NCBI GenBank assembly: GCA_963921195.1
Contig: OY992537.1
Coordinates: forward strand, 145,400,275-145,464,274
Source: Pegoplata infirma
Taxonomy: Eukaryota > Arthropoda > Insecta > Diptera > Anthomyiidae
Reading direction: 5' to 3'
Length of the DNA: 64,000 bases
Shown here: piece by piece, positions 33,692-43,202 of the stretch
Numbering within the stretch: position 1 is the first letter of the stretch
How the letters are laid out: every line of letters starts with the position of its first letter
Notes under the pieces: generated by a model
Database searches by the model: none
What the model saw: only the letters and a program-made list of their open reading frames with translations
Told to the model about the DNA's origin: nothing
Translations under genes and position numbers: made by a program

Positions 33692-33838
33692 TTCGCATTT
33701 ATTTAAACTAGTTTAATTATGTGTTTTCCCCTTACAATTTTAAACACTGTATCTGTCAAAATAAAACGAAGTTCAATTTTGACGTTTAAATTTTATGGGG
33801 GAAACCAATAAATAAACTAGTTTAAAAATGAATGCGAA
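33692..33838. mobile_element. 147-bp fold-back MITE (TTCGCATT family, copy 1)
   Basis: The sequence is a near-palindrome from TTCGCATTTATTTAAACTAG to AAACTAGTTTAAAAATG with a short centre. A second copy lies at 58260-60215, where another element is inserted. It interrupts the inner transposase between GY and YLKS. Both copies are preceded by CCATA and followed by CA(C/T)CG, so the true ends or the target preference may extend a little further. Confidence 0.65.
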
Positions 33839-34608
33839 CACCGTTTTACTTAAAATCGATTGTTAACTCTCGGAACAATCCTATTGCTGAAATTCAACGA
33901 AAATTGCATGTTTTTCATACCGTTAACTCTCCAAATAAAGCTCCATTTTTATATCCTCTCTTTAAAAGCAAAAAGTATTCTCTTGGCAAAGTAATGGAAT
34001 CCACTGAAACAAAAGTTGTGTTTTCTTTTATTAATATTCATGGTTTCAAAATTACTGCATCCCATCCTGATAACGCAATTCTACTTAGTAATGAAAATAT
34101 TATGATAGTAAACCAAATTTTTAGTACAAATCGATCTAAACACACATGTGATAATATATATTTAAAAGGCATCATCTTTAATGAAATAAACGATTATTTT
34201 GTCTATCCAATTCCATCAAAAGAAATAGGACTTTATAACGTTAAAAATTTACGTGAAGATGTTATTGAAGTCAGTGTGCATATTGTAGAAGTTAAATGCA
34301 TTATTTGTAAATTTTATAACGAAACTATTGCTGTAACTCTTTAGCATAAATGATAATAATAAAACTTCAAATAGATTTACAAATTAAAAAATGTTTTATG
34401 TTTTCAAAATTTTGCGTTTTCAATGTGGTGGTAGGGAAAAATTATTTAATTTGATTTAACAGAATGTTTTTATAACAATTTGTTTAAAATTGAGTATAAT
34501 CTAAAAAAATACTATACTTGTATGTACTACGAAAAAAATTTAAAAACGTTTGCAAAAACTGCTTTAAAACCATTTAATTTTGAAACGAACATGTATTTTG
34601 TTAATAAA

Positions 34609-34789
34609 GTGCTTTCAAAACGCTTTTCGAAAACGCTCTCAAGGCGTTCGAATAAAGCGTTTTGAGAATGCTTTTTTTTTTGTTACAGTGCTTTCAGAAC
34701 GCTTTTCGAAAACGCTCGCAAGGCGTTCGAAAATAACGTTTTGAGAACGTTCTTTTTTTGTTACAGTGCTTTCAGAACGCTTTTTTTTA
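34609..34789. repeat. Subterminal ~77-bp tandem repeats
   Basis: There are two complete units and part of a third, each starting AGTGCTTTCA(A/G)AACGCTTTTC, then GAAAACGCTC, AAGGCGTTCGA, and a T-run followed by GTTAC. They lie at the right end of the CCCAG transposon and share the AACGCTTT core with its left end, suggesting transposase-binding sites. Confidence 0.65.
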
Positions 34790-34791
34790 TA

Positions 34792-35481
34792 ACCGTCATC
34801 AATTTCTGCTTGGGTAATTTAAAATCACATATTGACTTTCACAACAGGGAATATCAAGAGCTTTTCTCAGATACCTTAAAGCCAAAGCATCACTTTTTAA
34901 GCCACTACTGTACTATTGTCGAAAATGCTGGGCCTTTTGTGTATCTTTGGACATTTAGCTTTGAATCAAAACACAGAGAACTAAAATCGTATACAAAAAA
35001 TATAACTTCTCGGAGGAATATTCCTTTATCACTGGCGATCAAATTTTGTATATCTTTTGCAGATAAAGTTCTTAATTTTGAAAGAAAATCTTTAATTTTA
35101 GGTAGTTTTACATATATCAAACTTTCGCCATTTTATAATGATTTAATAAGTTTGTTAAACAAAGATGATATAGTTGATTGTTCCTGTTATCACAGTGTGA
35201 ATAGGTTTGGAACTATGTACAAAAAAAACTATGTTATATTTTTTTATGGTCCAAATTTAAAAGCTCTTAAAATCCGTGAAATATATTTATTAAATGACAC
35301 AGTGTATTTTCTGTGTCAAAAAATTAATATATTGTCATTTGAATTAAAATATATGTCATATATAGTTGATGAAAAACTAACAGATTTTGAATTATTACCA
35401 GCTAGTCATGTAGAGTCTCCACCAATACATATATATTTATTAAACGGCAAACATTTTTTGAGACTAAAACCATTATTTTAA
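34792..35481 (+). pseudogene. Transposase-like gene, segment 4 (C-terminus)
   Basis: This is the C-terminal 229 codons to the TAA at 35479-35481. It starts TVINFCLGNLKSHIDFHNRE, then the conserved block LKPKHHFLSHYCTIVENAGP, YLWTFSFESKHRELKSYTKN and SRRNIPLSLAIKFCI. The KxHHFLxHY...FExKH pattern is the strongest family signature, with the Glu-x-Lys-His likely functional. The tail (SPPIHIYLLNGKHFLRLKPLF) is hydrophobic with no motif. This segment is uninterrupted and has no internal stop, so decay of the outer gene seems modest apart from the insertions. Confidence 0.7.
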
Positions 35482-35582
35482 TTTTTACAACTTTTTACTA
35501 TATTTAGAAGGTATATTTGACAAATTTTCATCCAATATCTGTCAAATAAACCTACATTAGGTTTGATTTAATAATTTTACAG

Positions 35583-36164
35583 CCCCACAAAAATATAAAA
35601 AGATTCTGACCCAGACACCAGATCCACTAAATTTTATGTATTTTGATCTCCTGAATTCGATTCCGCCATCAGAAATAAATTCTATCGTTGGGTTTTTCTG
35701 TAATTTACAAGGAAAATCCGCAAAGTGTACCTACATAATTTGTAAATTTTACCAAGTTATAAAATTTTTAAATTTAGATAAATATTAGAAGAATATAAAG
35801 GATTTTTGAATAATATCCGTCAAAAATTGTAGAAGTTACATGCATTTGGACCAAGAAGCCTAAATCCAGTTTTATTTCCGGTTTGCCGAATTTATGCTCT
35901 TTTTTTCTTCGTAATAAATCAGACTTGAACTTTACATACAGAAATTAAATTTAAAAATTCTTTAACTTGGTCAAATTTACAAATTATTTATTTTTAACTT
36001 GGTAAAATTTACGAATTATATAGGTACACTTTGCGGACTTTCCTTGTAATTTACAGGAAAAACGAATTCAATTTTGATGGTGGAATCGATTTCAGGAAGT
36101 CAAAATACATAAAAAAATATTAAATCTGATTTCTGGGGCAGAACCTTTTTATATTTTTGTGGGG
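35583..36164. repeat. 582-bp palindromic MITE (CCCCACAAAAATATAAAAAG ends)
   Basis: The arms begin CCCCACAAAAATATAAAAAG and end with its near-perfect inverse. Inner matches include GTACCTA and GCAAAGTGTACCTA with its inverse TAGGTACACTTTGC. The centre near 35875 is AT-rich. It begins about 100 bases after the stop of the transposase-like gene. Confidence 0.7.
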
Positions 36165-37517
36165 ATGTGTTATTATTTAATTATTATAAACAACCCACAA
36201 AAATATTAGCATTTTTTTCTTAATAAAAGTTAAAACATTGTTTAATTATATTTTTTTAACAGTTAGAACTTTTTTAAAGAACTAAAATTTACAAAGGATA
36301 CATACAGACCCAAGTGGATTTTTTATTTCGAAATCGTCAAAACACAAAAATAAATACACTATTCTCATTTCTATAAATTTATTTTTCCAAATATTGCTAT
36401 CAAAAAAATTGATACCGCGCATTCTGATATACATTACTTCCCATATTTTTTCAAAAATGAATTAAAAATTTGATTGGAACTAAAACTGCTTTATAACTAT
36501 CTCATCTAGCGTGATTATAAAATTAAATGAAATTAAGAGTTTGTATTTTTTTTTAATAAGCACAATTACAATCAAATTTTGGTGTAAAGTTCCCATTTAC
36601 TATAATAAAAACTGTATTTAATTCATTGTTTTATTACTTTATTTATGCTATTAATTAAAAAAAAAGTTTTGTACTTTATGTATGTTTATTATATATAGTC
36701 ACCTTAAATCCAAAAGGCCCTAACTAACAAAATATACAAAATCAGTTTTCCAAAAAAATAGTCTCCACAAAAAATTAGAGCTGCATAATTAAAATTAGCA
36801 ATTTTATAGCCAAAATTAAAAAAACACGTGATTCGGGCAATCTCCAATGGACGTACCTAGACAAAAAACTTTTTTCATATTTCTTCATTTAATTTTGATT
36901 CATATTTATTTAAAGAATGTCCTCACCAAATTTTAGCCAAATTCATTAAAAAACAACAAAGTTATTAACAAATTAAAATATCATTAAATACCGTTTGCTT
37001 CTCTTGTAAAATTAATAAAATGTTAGTTAGGGCCTTTTGCATTTTAGGTGACGATATACATATATACTTTTTTTATTTTTATGTGATTTTTATTTAAATG
37101 TGTAAAAAATATACATAATTTCGTTTAAGTATTTTAATCTTTACTGAATAACTAAAAAAACTCTCTTTGTATTTGTAGAAAAAATTAAATATTAAATAAA
37201 AAAATTGTTTTTAAAACACAAATTAATTTCTTTTATTATGTTTTTCTTAATTTCAGTACATATTTTTACATATAATTAAGATTCATAATTTTAATTAGTA
37301 ACAAATCTAAATAACTTTATGTACAATTTTTTTAGAATATAGAAAACACACACAATGGAAAATATCATTTTAAAACTAAAGAGGGAATTTTCTAAAAACT
37401 ATTAAAATTTCATATTTTCATAGGATTTCTCTTTAAACTAAAGAAATAGTGTATTAAAAAATCTAAAACTCGAAATTTCTTTAAAGATATTTTACTTTTA
37501 TTTAGTAAGGACTTTAC
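36165..37517. other. AT-rich spacer with one MITE
   Basis: No gene is seen. A MITE lies at 36698-37052. The rest is AT-rich with ATTTCTTTAAA-type motifs like those at the window start. Confidence 0.4.
36698..37052. repeat. 355-bp MITE with GTCACCTTAAATCC ends
   Basis: The terminal inverted repeats run GTCACCTTAAATCCAAAAGG and inverted GTCACCTAAAATGCAAAAGG, followed by CCCTAACTAACA on both sides. No ORF is present. Confidence 0.65.
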
Positions 37518-38201
37518 ACTCATAAAAATATGTTAGTATTCCTTACAAAAAAGTCTGTTACCATTACTAATAAAGTTTTCAATTTGTGCCCGATAACTTT
37601 TTCAGTTACCATTACAAACTTTGATTTTCAAAAATTAGTAATCTTTAAAATACTAAAAAAATTAGTATTACTAAATTTTTCTGTACAATTTCTGTAAAAT
37701 AAATTTTAAAACCCGGTTGTAAAAATTAATAAAAATACCAGCTCGCTGGCGCCTTGCTTTTGAATTTTGCATATCATAATGTATGTGTAAAAAAAATTAA
37801 AATCCAAAGCCTTTGTTGTACGTATATTCTTCTCCTTGTTATGCTATTTCTTAAAGTTACAAATATAAATTAAACATTAATTTTTTAAATGCCAAATAGG
37901 TGAGTAAAAAATAGAAAAAAATAATATTTAATTATAATTTCTTTTTTTCTAGAAAAAAATACGAAATTTACAAACTAATTTTGTAAAATTTACAAAAAAA
38001 ATATCAAAATTTTGTAGGATAATTTTTAAAAAATTAACTGAAAAAATTATTAAAAAATTAGTAAAAAATCAATAGTTTGTAACGCGAGTTTACAAAAAAG
38101 AACTACTAAAAAATAATTTTTAGTAAGAATTAGTAAAAAACCTGTAAAGTTGGGTTACAAACCATTTTACAAACTTTTTTACTGACGTATTTTTTTGAGT
38201 G
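37518..38201. mobile_element. 684-bp element with CACTCA ends
   Basis: The ends CACTCATAAAAATATGTTAG and, inverted, CACTCAAAAAAATACGTCAG are flanked by TA. The interior is a run of TTAGTAATTTT/GTAAAATTTAC motifs. CACTC termini with a 2-bp duplication are shared with 46588-47178 and 49510-50274. It has no ORF. Confidence 0.6.
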
Positions 38202-38704
38202 TACTTAAATCAAGTATATATTCTACATGTTTTCCGGGAAAAATCGTAATTTTAAAGACAAACTTGTCTTTGTTTATAATATTTTTTTTTAGAATTAAGG
38301 AAAAAATTTAATAAAATCGAGGGGATTAAATTACAAAGCAGCAACATTTTTAAAGAAAATTTGCATAATTTTTAAGTAAAAATTTACTTAATTCAATGAA
38401 ATATAATACATTATATTTAATGTATTTAGATAATATCTGCTGTGACGACAAAAGTCGCTGGACTCGTTTTTGTCCCCATATAATATTGTAATGTATCATA
38501 CTGTGTATTGTTATTATTTTATTTAGTATTTTTAATTTAAATTTAAGTAACGGATAACCTCCTCTAAAATACAACACTGTCTTTTATAAAATTCGTACTA
38601 AATTATACTACTGTTTGTTTTGTACAACTGTAGTCTACAGATGTTCGTTGTGTTGTTTATATATTTACTAGTATTAGTGTGTGTACATGTTGATCGCGAA
38701 ATCA

Positions 38705-38714
38705 TATAAAAGGC
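38705..38714 (+). promoter_or_regulatory. TATA box of the solo LTR
   Basis: TATAAAAGGC lies in a GC-richer setting than its surroundings and about 30 bases ahead of TTAGTTAGTTCG, a plausible start region. The spacing and position in the LTR fit the U3/R boundary. Confidence 0.6.
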
Positions 38715-39099
38715 AGTGTTGTTTGCAAAATTAGTTAGTTCGTCCGCAGACGGCATTGAGGTAAGACCTTATTTAGTTGGGTTAGACGTTTTACATCTGG
38801 CAACTAAATAAAGTTCACTGGCAGTGCTGGAAGATCGTCTAGTTGTACTAGCTTTCGAAGACGGGATTAGCGGTTGTACAAAATTTCTCGTCTACCCAGT
38901 ATTGGCCATCAACACAGTGGACAAGATCGTCTAGTTGTACTAGCTTTCGGTGAGGATTTGCGGTTGTACCAAATTTCCTAGCCAGTCCACTGGAGCTGTC
39001 AGTGATCCCCACCAACAACAATAATCTCTCATAAGGCTTACCTCGTGCTGCATTTTCGTCGTGCCGTAGTTTTATAAGTCGGACATATGTTTTACGTTT

Positions 39100-39105
39100 A
39101 ATAAA
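39100..39105 (+). terminator. Polyadenylation signal of the solo LTR
   Basis: AATAAA stands about 140 bases before the LTR end. It is followed by GATTGTAATGTTTTATG, a suitable T/G-rich downstream region. It would mark the end of R. Confidence 0.5.
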
Positions 39106-39251
39106 GATTGTAATGTTTTATGAGAAAAATATGTTTGTGCCGTTTTATTGCCTCTCTCCTCTCTCGGTCTTCAAAAATAAATATTTTGTATCGAACCCTG
39201 GCCGCCGCGAGTTCTATCCCAGCAACCAGTGAAAACACGTCGTTACACTGC

Positions 39252-39601
39252 TCTCTTTTCATCTTAAATTTAAAGAAAATTATTCCATTATTTTATGTAA
39301 ATTTTCTTTAATTTGAGTAACATGTTTAATTAAATTAAGTAAGGTTTTGTAAATTTGAGTGCCTTTTTCTTCCTAAATTTAAAGAAAAAAAACCTTATAT
39401 TTTAAAGAAATTTCTCTTTGGAGCCAAATCATGTGCAATTTTTCTTTAATTTTAATAAATTTTCTTTAATTATAGTACACTTTTTTTTGAGTGTATGGGG
39501 TCCTAGACCCATATTTCGATGCGTTACATACGGAATGACAAAGTGAGTGTAAGCCCATACTGTAGTTGAAGGGTATAAACCAGTGGTCGGCATCCATTGC
39601 A
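39252..39601. other. Repeat debris beside the solo LTR
   Basis: AT-rich TTTAAAGAAA motifs run to about 39480. They are followed by a short minus-strand fragment of the dispersed dipteran repeat (about 39497-39590, GGGGTCCTAGACCC, GCGTTACATACGGAATGACA). No gene is seen. Confidence 0.5.
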
Positions 39602-40479
39602 CATTAAGGGTGGGATAGTGTTGTGTGAGATTTTAAGCAGCAATATTTGGAAGCGCTAGAACCGCTCATTTTGTGAGGTTGGTAAAAAAAGTGTATGAGC
39701 CAAAAAATGGGGAAGGTCGGATAGGATCTAGGGGTCGCTCATCGGGGTCAAAGTTGGGCGCAGAGGGGAAAAAATCCACAAAAAGCCCCAAAACTCCCCT
39801 GGTTTTGCTTCTAGAGGGGTCAAATGTGAGACCGGCCCCCATTATTTTTCCCCCCTCAACACTTTTGCCAAACATACCTAAGCCCTATCTCCAATCCCTA
39901 AGGGGGGTCCCATACAAAAGTTCAATTTTTAAAAAATCTTTCTACTACCGCTCTAGCTGTCCTAGAAGTCACCCTAGCGGAATCAAATGTATGACCCACA
40001 CCCAATATTTTTTCAACCCCAACATTTTCTTAGAACATACCTACCCCCTATCTTCAAACCTTAGGGTGGTCCCCATACATATTTTTTTATTTTTTCTTAA
40101 ATTGTCATATTAAATCAGCTCCTACTGGTCTAATGGTGCCTCCTAGAGGGGTCATTATCAAGACCAACCCCCATTAATTTTTAGCCCCCAATACTTCTTC
40201 TGAACATACCAATTCCATATCTCCAATTCCTAAGGGGTCTCCCACACAAAATGACATTTTTGTAAAACTTGCTCTCACCGCTCTAACTATCGCAGGGGTG
40301 ACCCTAGAGCAGACCTTTGAAGAATTAATTCACTTTTTGATTTGATTCGCAAAAAGATTAATTCATATTAATAAATCAAGGAATTAATTCTTGATGATTT
40401 GATTCAAAAGAATTAATTTCAACTTTTTGTTGAAAGAATTAACTAATTTTTTGTTTAATTCCTTGTTTAAATAAAGATT

Positions 40480-40640
40480 CAAATCAACAAAGAATTAATT
40501 CACTTGATTCAAATCAATTGATTCAAATCAATTGATTCAAATCAATTTGATTCAAATCAATTGATTCAAATCAATTTGCTTTAAATCAATTGATTCAAAT
40601 CAATTTGATTCAAATCAATTGATTCAAATCAAAAATGTTT
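40480..40640. repeat. TTGATTCAAATCAA repeat array
   Basis: GATTCAAATCAATTT/GATTCAAATCAATT units of 14-15 bp recur about ten times. An inverted, slightly different array (GATTTGAATCAGTT units) lies at about 41640-41775 near the other end of the same hAT element, so the two arrays form part of its subterminal inverted repeats. Confidence 0.75.
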
Positions 40641-41002
40641 TGATTCAGTTGATTTAAACATTTTTTTCTTAAATCAAAGTATTTACTTTACACACGCACA
40701 CACATACTATAACATATATTCTTGTGCGGTAGTAGCAAGCAAAAAGTCAAAGCAACAGAATTTTATAGTGTACATTTTATTGGCAGCATTTTTTAGCCTA
40801 TGCATGCATAGGAATCACAAAAATGCAAGACATTGCTTTAATATAACATTTATTAATTTGCACATATACATTAAGGGTGGGATAATGCACGACTTTTCGA
40901 TATAATGGAAATGTATGTGTATAATAAAAATGTAAATAATTCATTGTTTTTGTGTTAAAAGTTATTTTTATGCTGAAGAGCCAAATTCGTTATTGACTAA
41001 AG

Positions 41003-41476
41003 TAAAGATAGGCGCGTGAGTGGATTTTGACTCACACTCACTAACGCAAAAAATAATCGGATCACTCACTAATCCCTCACGCAATATTTTTTTACTCACG
41101 CTCACTCACTATTCACGTGAGTAATAAAAAACTTACTCACACTCACGCGTGACTCACGCCAGATTCAATCACGCTCACGCGTGAGTCACGCAAAATCTAC
41201 TCACGCAATAAAATTTTCTTACCAAAAAAAAAAAAACTCGAAAAAAAAATTTTTTAGAAAAATTTTAAAAAAATTGGGCAAATCAAAAAATTGTGCAAAT
41301 CAAAAAATCTAATTACGCAGACTCACGCAAAAAATAAATGACTAACTCACTAATCACTCGCTCAGGTTTTTTTCAAATCACGCTCACTCACAATCACGTG
41401 ATTGAAATGGAAATCACTAACACTCACGCGTGATTCACGTGAATCACGCAAATCACGTGACCAGCGCCCATCTCTA
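41003..41476. mobile_element. hAT MITE made of CTCACGC/GTGAGTG repeats, copy 1
   Basis: It is flanked by the 8-bp duplication GACTAAAG (40995-41002 and 41477-41484). The ends read TAAAGATAGGCGCGTGAG and CGCCCATCTCTA. The body consists mostly of ACTCACGC, CACTCACT and TCACGTGA motifs, a degenerate minisatellite, around a T/A-rich middle. A related element lies at 53858-54417. Confidence 0.8.
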
Positions 41477-42197
41477 GACTAAAGGTACACATTTAATAAT
41501 ACTGTACAATTTGGAGTGTTGTTAATTGATGGCGTGGTGTGTTTAAAATTGACGATATTCCAATGAATTTAACGCAATCAGACCTGATAAGATTTTTATA
41601 ATGTGCATTTTTAGTGTTTGATTTAAGTGAAAAAAGTTTAAATCAAGTTGATTCAAACCAAAAGTGATTTGAATCAGTTGATTTGAATCAAAAGTGATTT
41701 GAATCAGTTGATTTGAATCAAAAGTGATTTGAATCAGTTGATTCAAATCAAGTGATTTGAATCAGTTGATTCAAATAAAAATGTATTAATTCAATTGATT
41801 CAAATCAACGAATTAATTCTTTGCAATGAAATTAAGTGATTTAAATAATGAATTAATTCTTTTCGATTTATAGAAACAGGGAATTAATTCAATTATCTTA
41901 AATCAGATTTAATAAATTGAATTAGGGAATTAAATCTTCAAAGGTCTGCCCTAGAGAAGTTAAATGTGTGACCGACCCCCAATATTTTTTCAGCCCCAAC
42001 ATTTTCCCCAAACAACCCTACCTTCCATTTTAAAGCCTTAAGGGTGTCCCCACACATTTTTTTTTTTTTTAAATTTTTTTTTTATAAAATCTGCGCCTAC
42101 CGCTCCCATTCTAGGAGTGCTAATGTTTGCGCGTTTTAAAGAGCAGTGGGAAAATATAAAAGACAAACCGTACAGTCTTGGCATATAAGATGAGGAA

Positions 42198-43202
42198 GTG
42201 GCAGGCAACATACCAGCTCAAGTCCAAACTGACATCAAGATGTTTTGTTGGGCTCAAATAAAAGAAAAGCTACCCAGAGACGACAACAAGGAGTTTCTTG
42301 AAATTGTTTTATTATACCTTGGCGAAAATATTCCTAATAAGCATTTTAGCCCACCAGGACCCATCAGTCATGCTCGATGGATGGCAAAAGGCATATATTG
42401 CCTAAAAATGTTTTTGTTCCGAAAATATATCGGTTTGGCCAAAAAATAATTAAATGCACTTCTTGATGTGACCGTTTTCATCATAACAATTTACGTAAAA
42501 GCTTGGTTTAGCGCTACCAAAGCAATAGAAGCTCCAAATAATGATTTGAATTTTTTGAAAGCGATTGCCAATTATGCTTCAATTGATAAGATTCTGTCGC
42601 AACGATTGGTCAAGAGATTCTGTGGACATCACTGGTATCTCAGTGGCGAAGCTGTTGCTCTCGCACTATTTGATCCGAATATCTCTTGTGAAATAAAACA
42701 AAAAATGTAGAATGCAATTCGTATATTAGAAGAAGAGAAAGAGGAATTGGAGGAAGAGTTATCTGACGATGAGATGGACGAATCGTCTAACGAAGACAGC
42801 GAGGAAGACGATGATATCGGGGAAGTAGATGCCTCAGAGGATAGCGGCGACAGTGGCAACAACGATTGTAATCCTCCAGTACATGTTGTTGGATTCGAAG
42901 GTGTGAAAAGAATTAACATGGCATCGAAACAAGTGAATCAAGAACTCATGAAAACTGATTTAAGCCACTACGTCACACCTGAGATTCCAAATACTTGAGA
43001 AAATCGTCAGGACTACCAGCGAGCGCTGAAAATATTACGTAAATTATATGTTGTCAACGACGCTGCCGAAAGAGGTGTAAAATTAATAGAAGACTATAAC
43101 AACGTGTTGTGCCGTAACGAGGAGGAAAAAATAGTTTTGCTTCAGGTCGTGGCCAAAAATCGGAAACAATATCCATCACACGATAAAAATAAATTAATTT
43201 GA
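42198..43202 (+). pseudogene. Transposon-derived ORF with three in-frame stops
   Basis: A single frame of about 335 codons is interrupted only by three nonsense codons: TAA at 42447-42449, TAG at 42708-42710 and TGA at 42996-42998. Blocks: LPRDDNKEFLEIVLLYLGE, ISHARWMAKGIYCLKMFLF, FIITIYVKAWFSATKAIEAP, HHWYLSGEAVALALFD, an acidic stretch (EEELSDDEMDESSNEDSEEDD), HYVTPEIPNT, and finally VVNDAAERGVKLIEDYN with LLQVVAKNRKQYP. I recall the PG-x-x-HARWMAK, WYLSxExVALAxFD and NDxAERGVxLI blocks from uncharacterised, mobile-element-linked arthropod proteins, as their C-terminal half. The activity is unknown to me. The N-terminal half is missing. Confidence 0.6.

Larger units (their letters stand above)
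32773..34344 (+). pseudogene. Degraded transposase of the inner transposon
   Basis: Pieces in order: FDVVKSVVLDEMHMLYL (32773-32841), which joins to GISKHLLQKM after a MITE is removed; SFKEKVLIYL and GFFLLYGGAIILKNVM; YDQYRHFLILFTACRILSS; NCQTMNIHNLIHIADDVVNMG and QFSAFDFENSLGY (33260-33691). After another MITE come YLKSIVNSRNNPIAEIQRKL and the C-terminus, ending at 34344. These blocks (DxMHL, HxLxHLxDDV, FSAFxFEN, NPIxxIxRKL) are the hallmarks of an animal transposase group related to, but distinct from, the outer gene. At least one frameshift (near 33250) is present and the N-terminus is missing. The gene cannot work. Confidence 0.65.
32277..34791. mobile_element. Second transposon (CCCAG ends) nested in the transposase-like gene
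   Basis: The left end CCCAGTCAGAAAAATAC follows a TA and closely matches the left end of the complete TA-flanked element at 58389-60195 (CCCAGATAGAAAAATAC). Subterminal regions on both sides are full of AAAGCGCTTT and GCTTTCAGAACGCTTTT motifs. The right end lacks a clear CTGGG and is placed at 34791 from where the host frame resumes; it may be worn or deleted by a few bases. It contains a degraded transposase gene (32773-34344) and two MITEs. Confidence 0.6.
17354..35481 (+). pseudogene. C2H2/HDLLEG transposase-like gene, split by three insertions
   Basis: One ancestral gene of about 830 codons is spread over four segments: 17354-17941, 28302-28748, 31506-32276 and 34792-35481. Removing each of the first two inserts with one copy of its target duplication joins the segments in frame. 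The third join is in frame only within a base or two. The order of features is two N-terminal C2H2-like fingers, a middle region with FCRSC, the box LHDLLEGVLKYDL, then LKPKHHFLSHY and FESKHRELK near the C-terminus. Proteins with this combination occur widely in animal genomes and are thought to be DNA-transposon transposases. The superfamily (CACTA-like or another) I cannot fix from sequence alone. I also could not identify terminal repeats of the element it belonged to. Confidence 0.65.
38441..39247 (+). mobile_element. Solo LTR, 807 bp
   Basis: It starts TGTGACGAC and ends GTCGTTACA, which are imperfect inverted repeats with TG...CA edges. It is flanked by the 4-bp duplication CTGC (38437-38440 and 39248-39251). 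It has the organisation of an LTR: upstream sequence, a TATA box at 38705, transcribed region and AATAAA at 39100. No internal retroelement sequence is attached, so recombination between two LTRs probably removed it. A 4-bp duplication suits Ty3/gypsy-like elements better than copia or BEL; this is not certain. A 102-bp imperfect tandem duplication lies within it (about 38831-39000). The 63-residue frame at 39120 is not considered a gene. Confidence 0.8.
40310..41948. mobile_element. hAT element (CAGACCTTTGAAG ends)
   Basis: The ends CAGACCTTTGAAG and CTTCAAAGGTCTG are perfect inverted repeats flanked by the 8-bp duplication CCCTAGAG (40302-40309 and 41949-41956). The opposite arm of the host element (near 43720) shows the empty site. 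The outer parts are made of TTGATTCAAATCAA-type repeats (about 40480-40640 and 41640-41790). The core carries an embedded GTGAGT-rich hAT MITE and a stray CATTAAGGGTGGGATAATG, like the host element's end. No transposase is seen. Confidence 0.85.

Noticed and set aside
39673..40113. 146-residue frame, and its mirror at 43914-44162, as a gene
   Set aside because: They are made of the ~170-bp tandem units, appear on several strands and frames, and lack family motifs.
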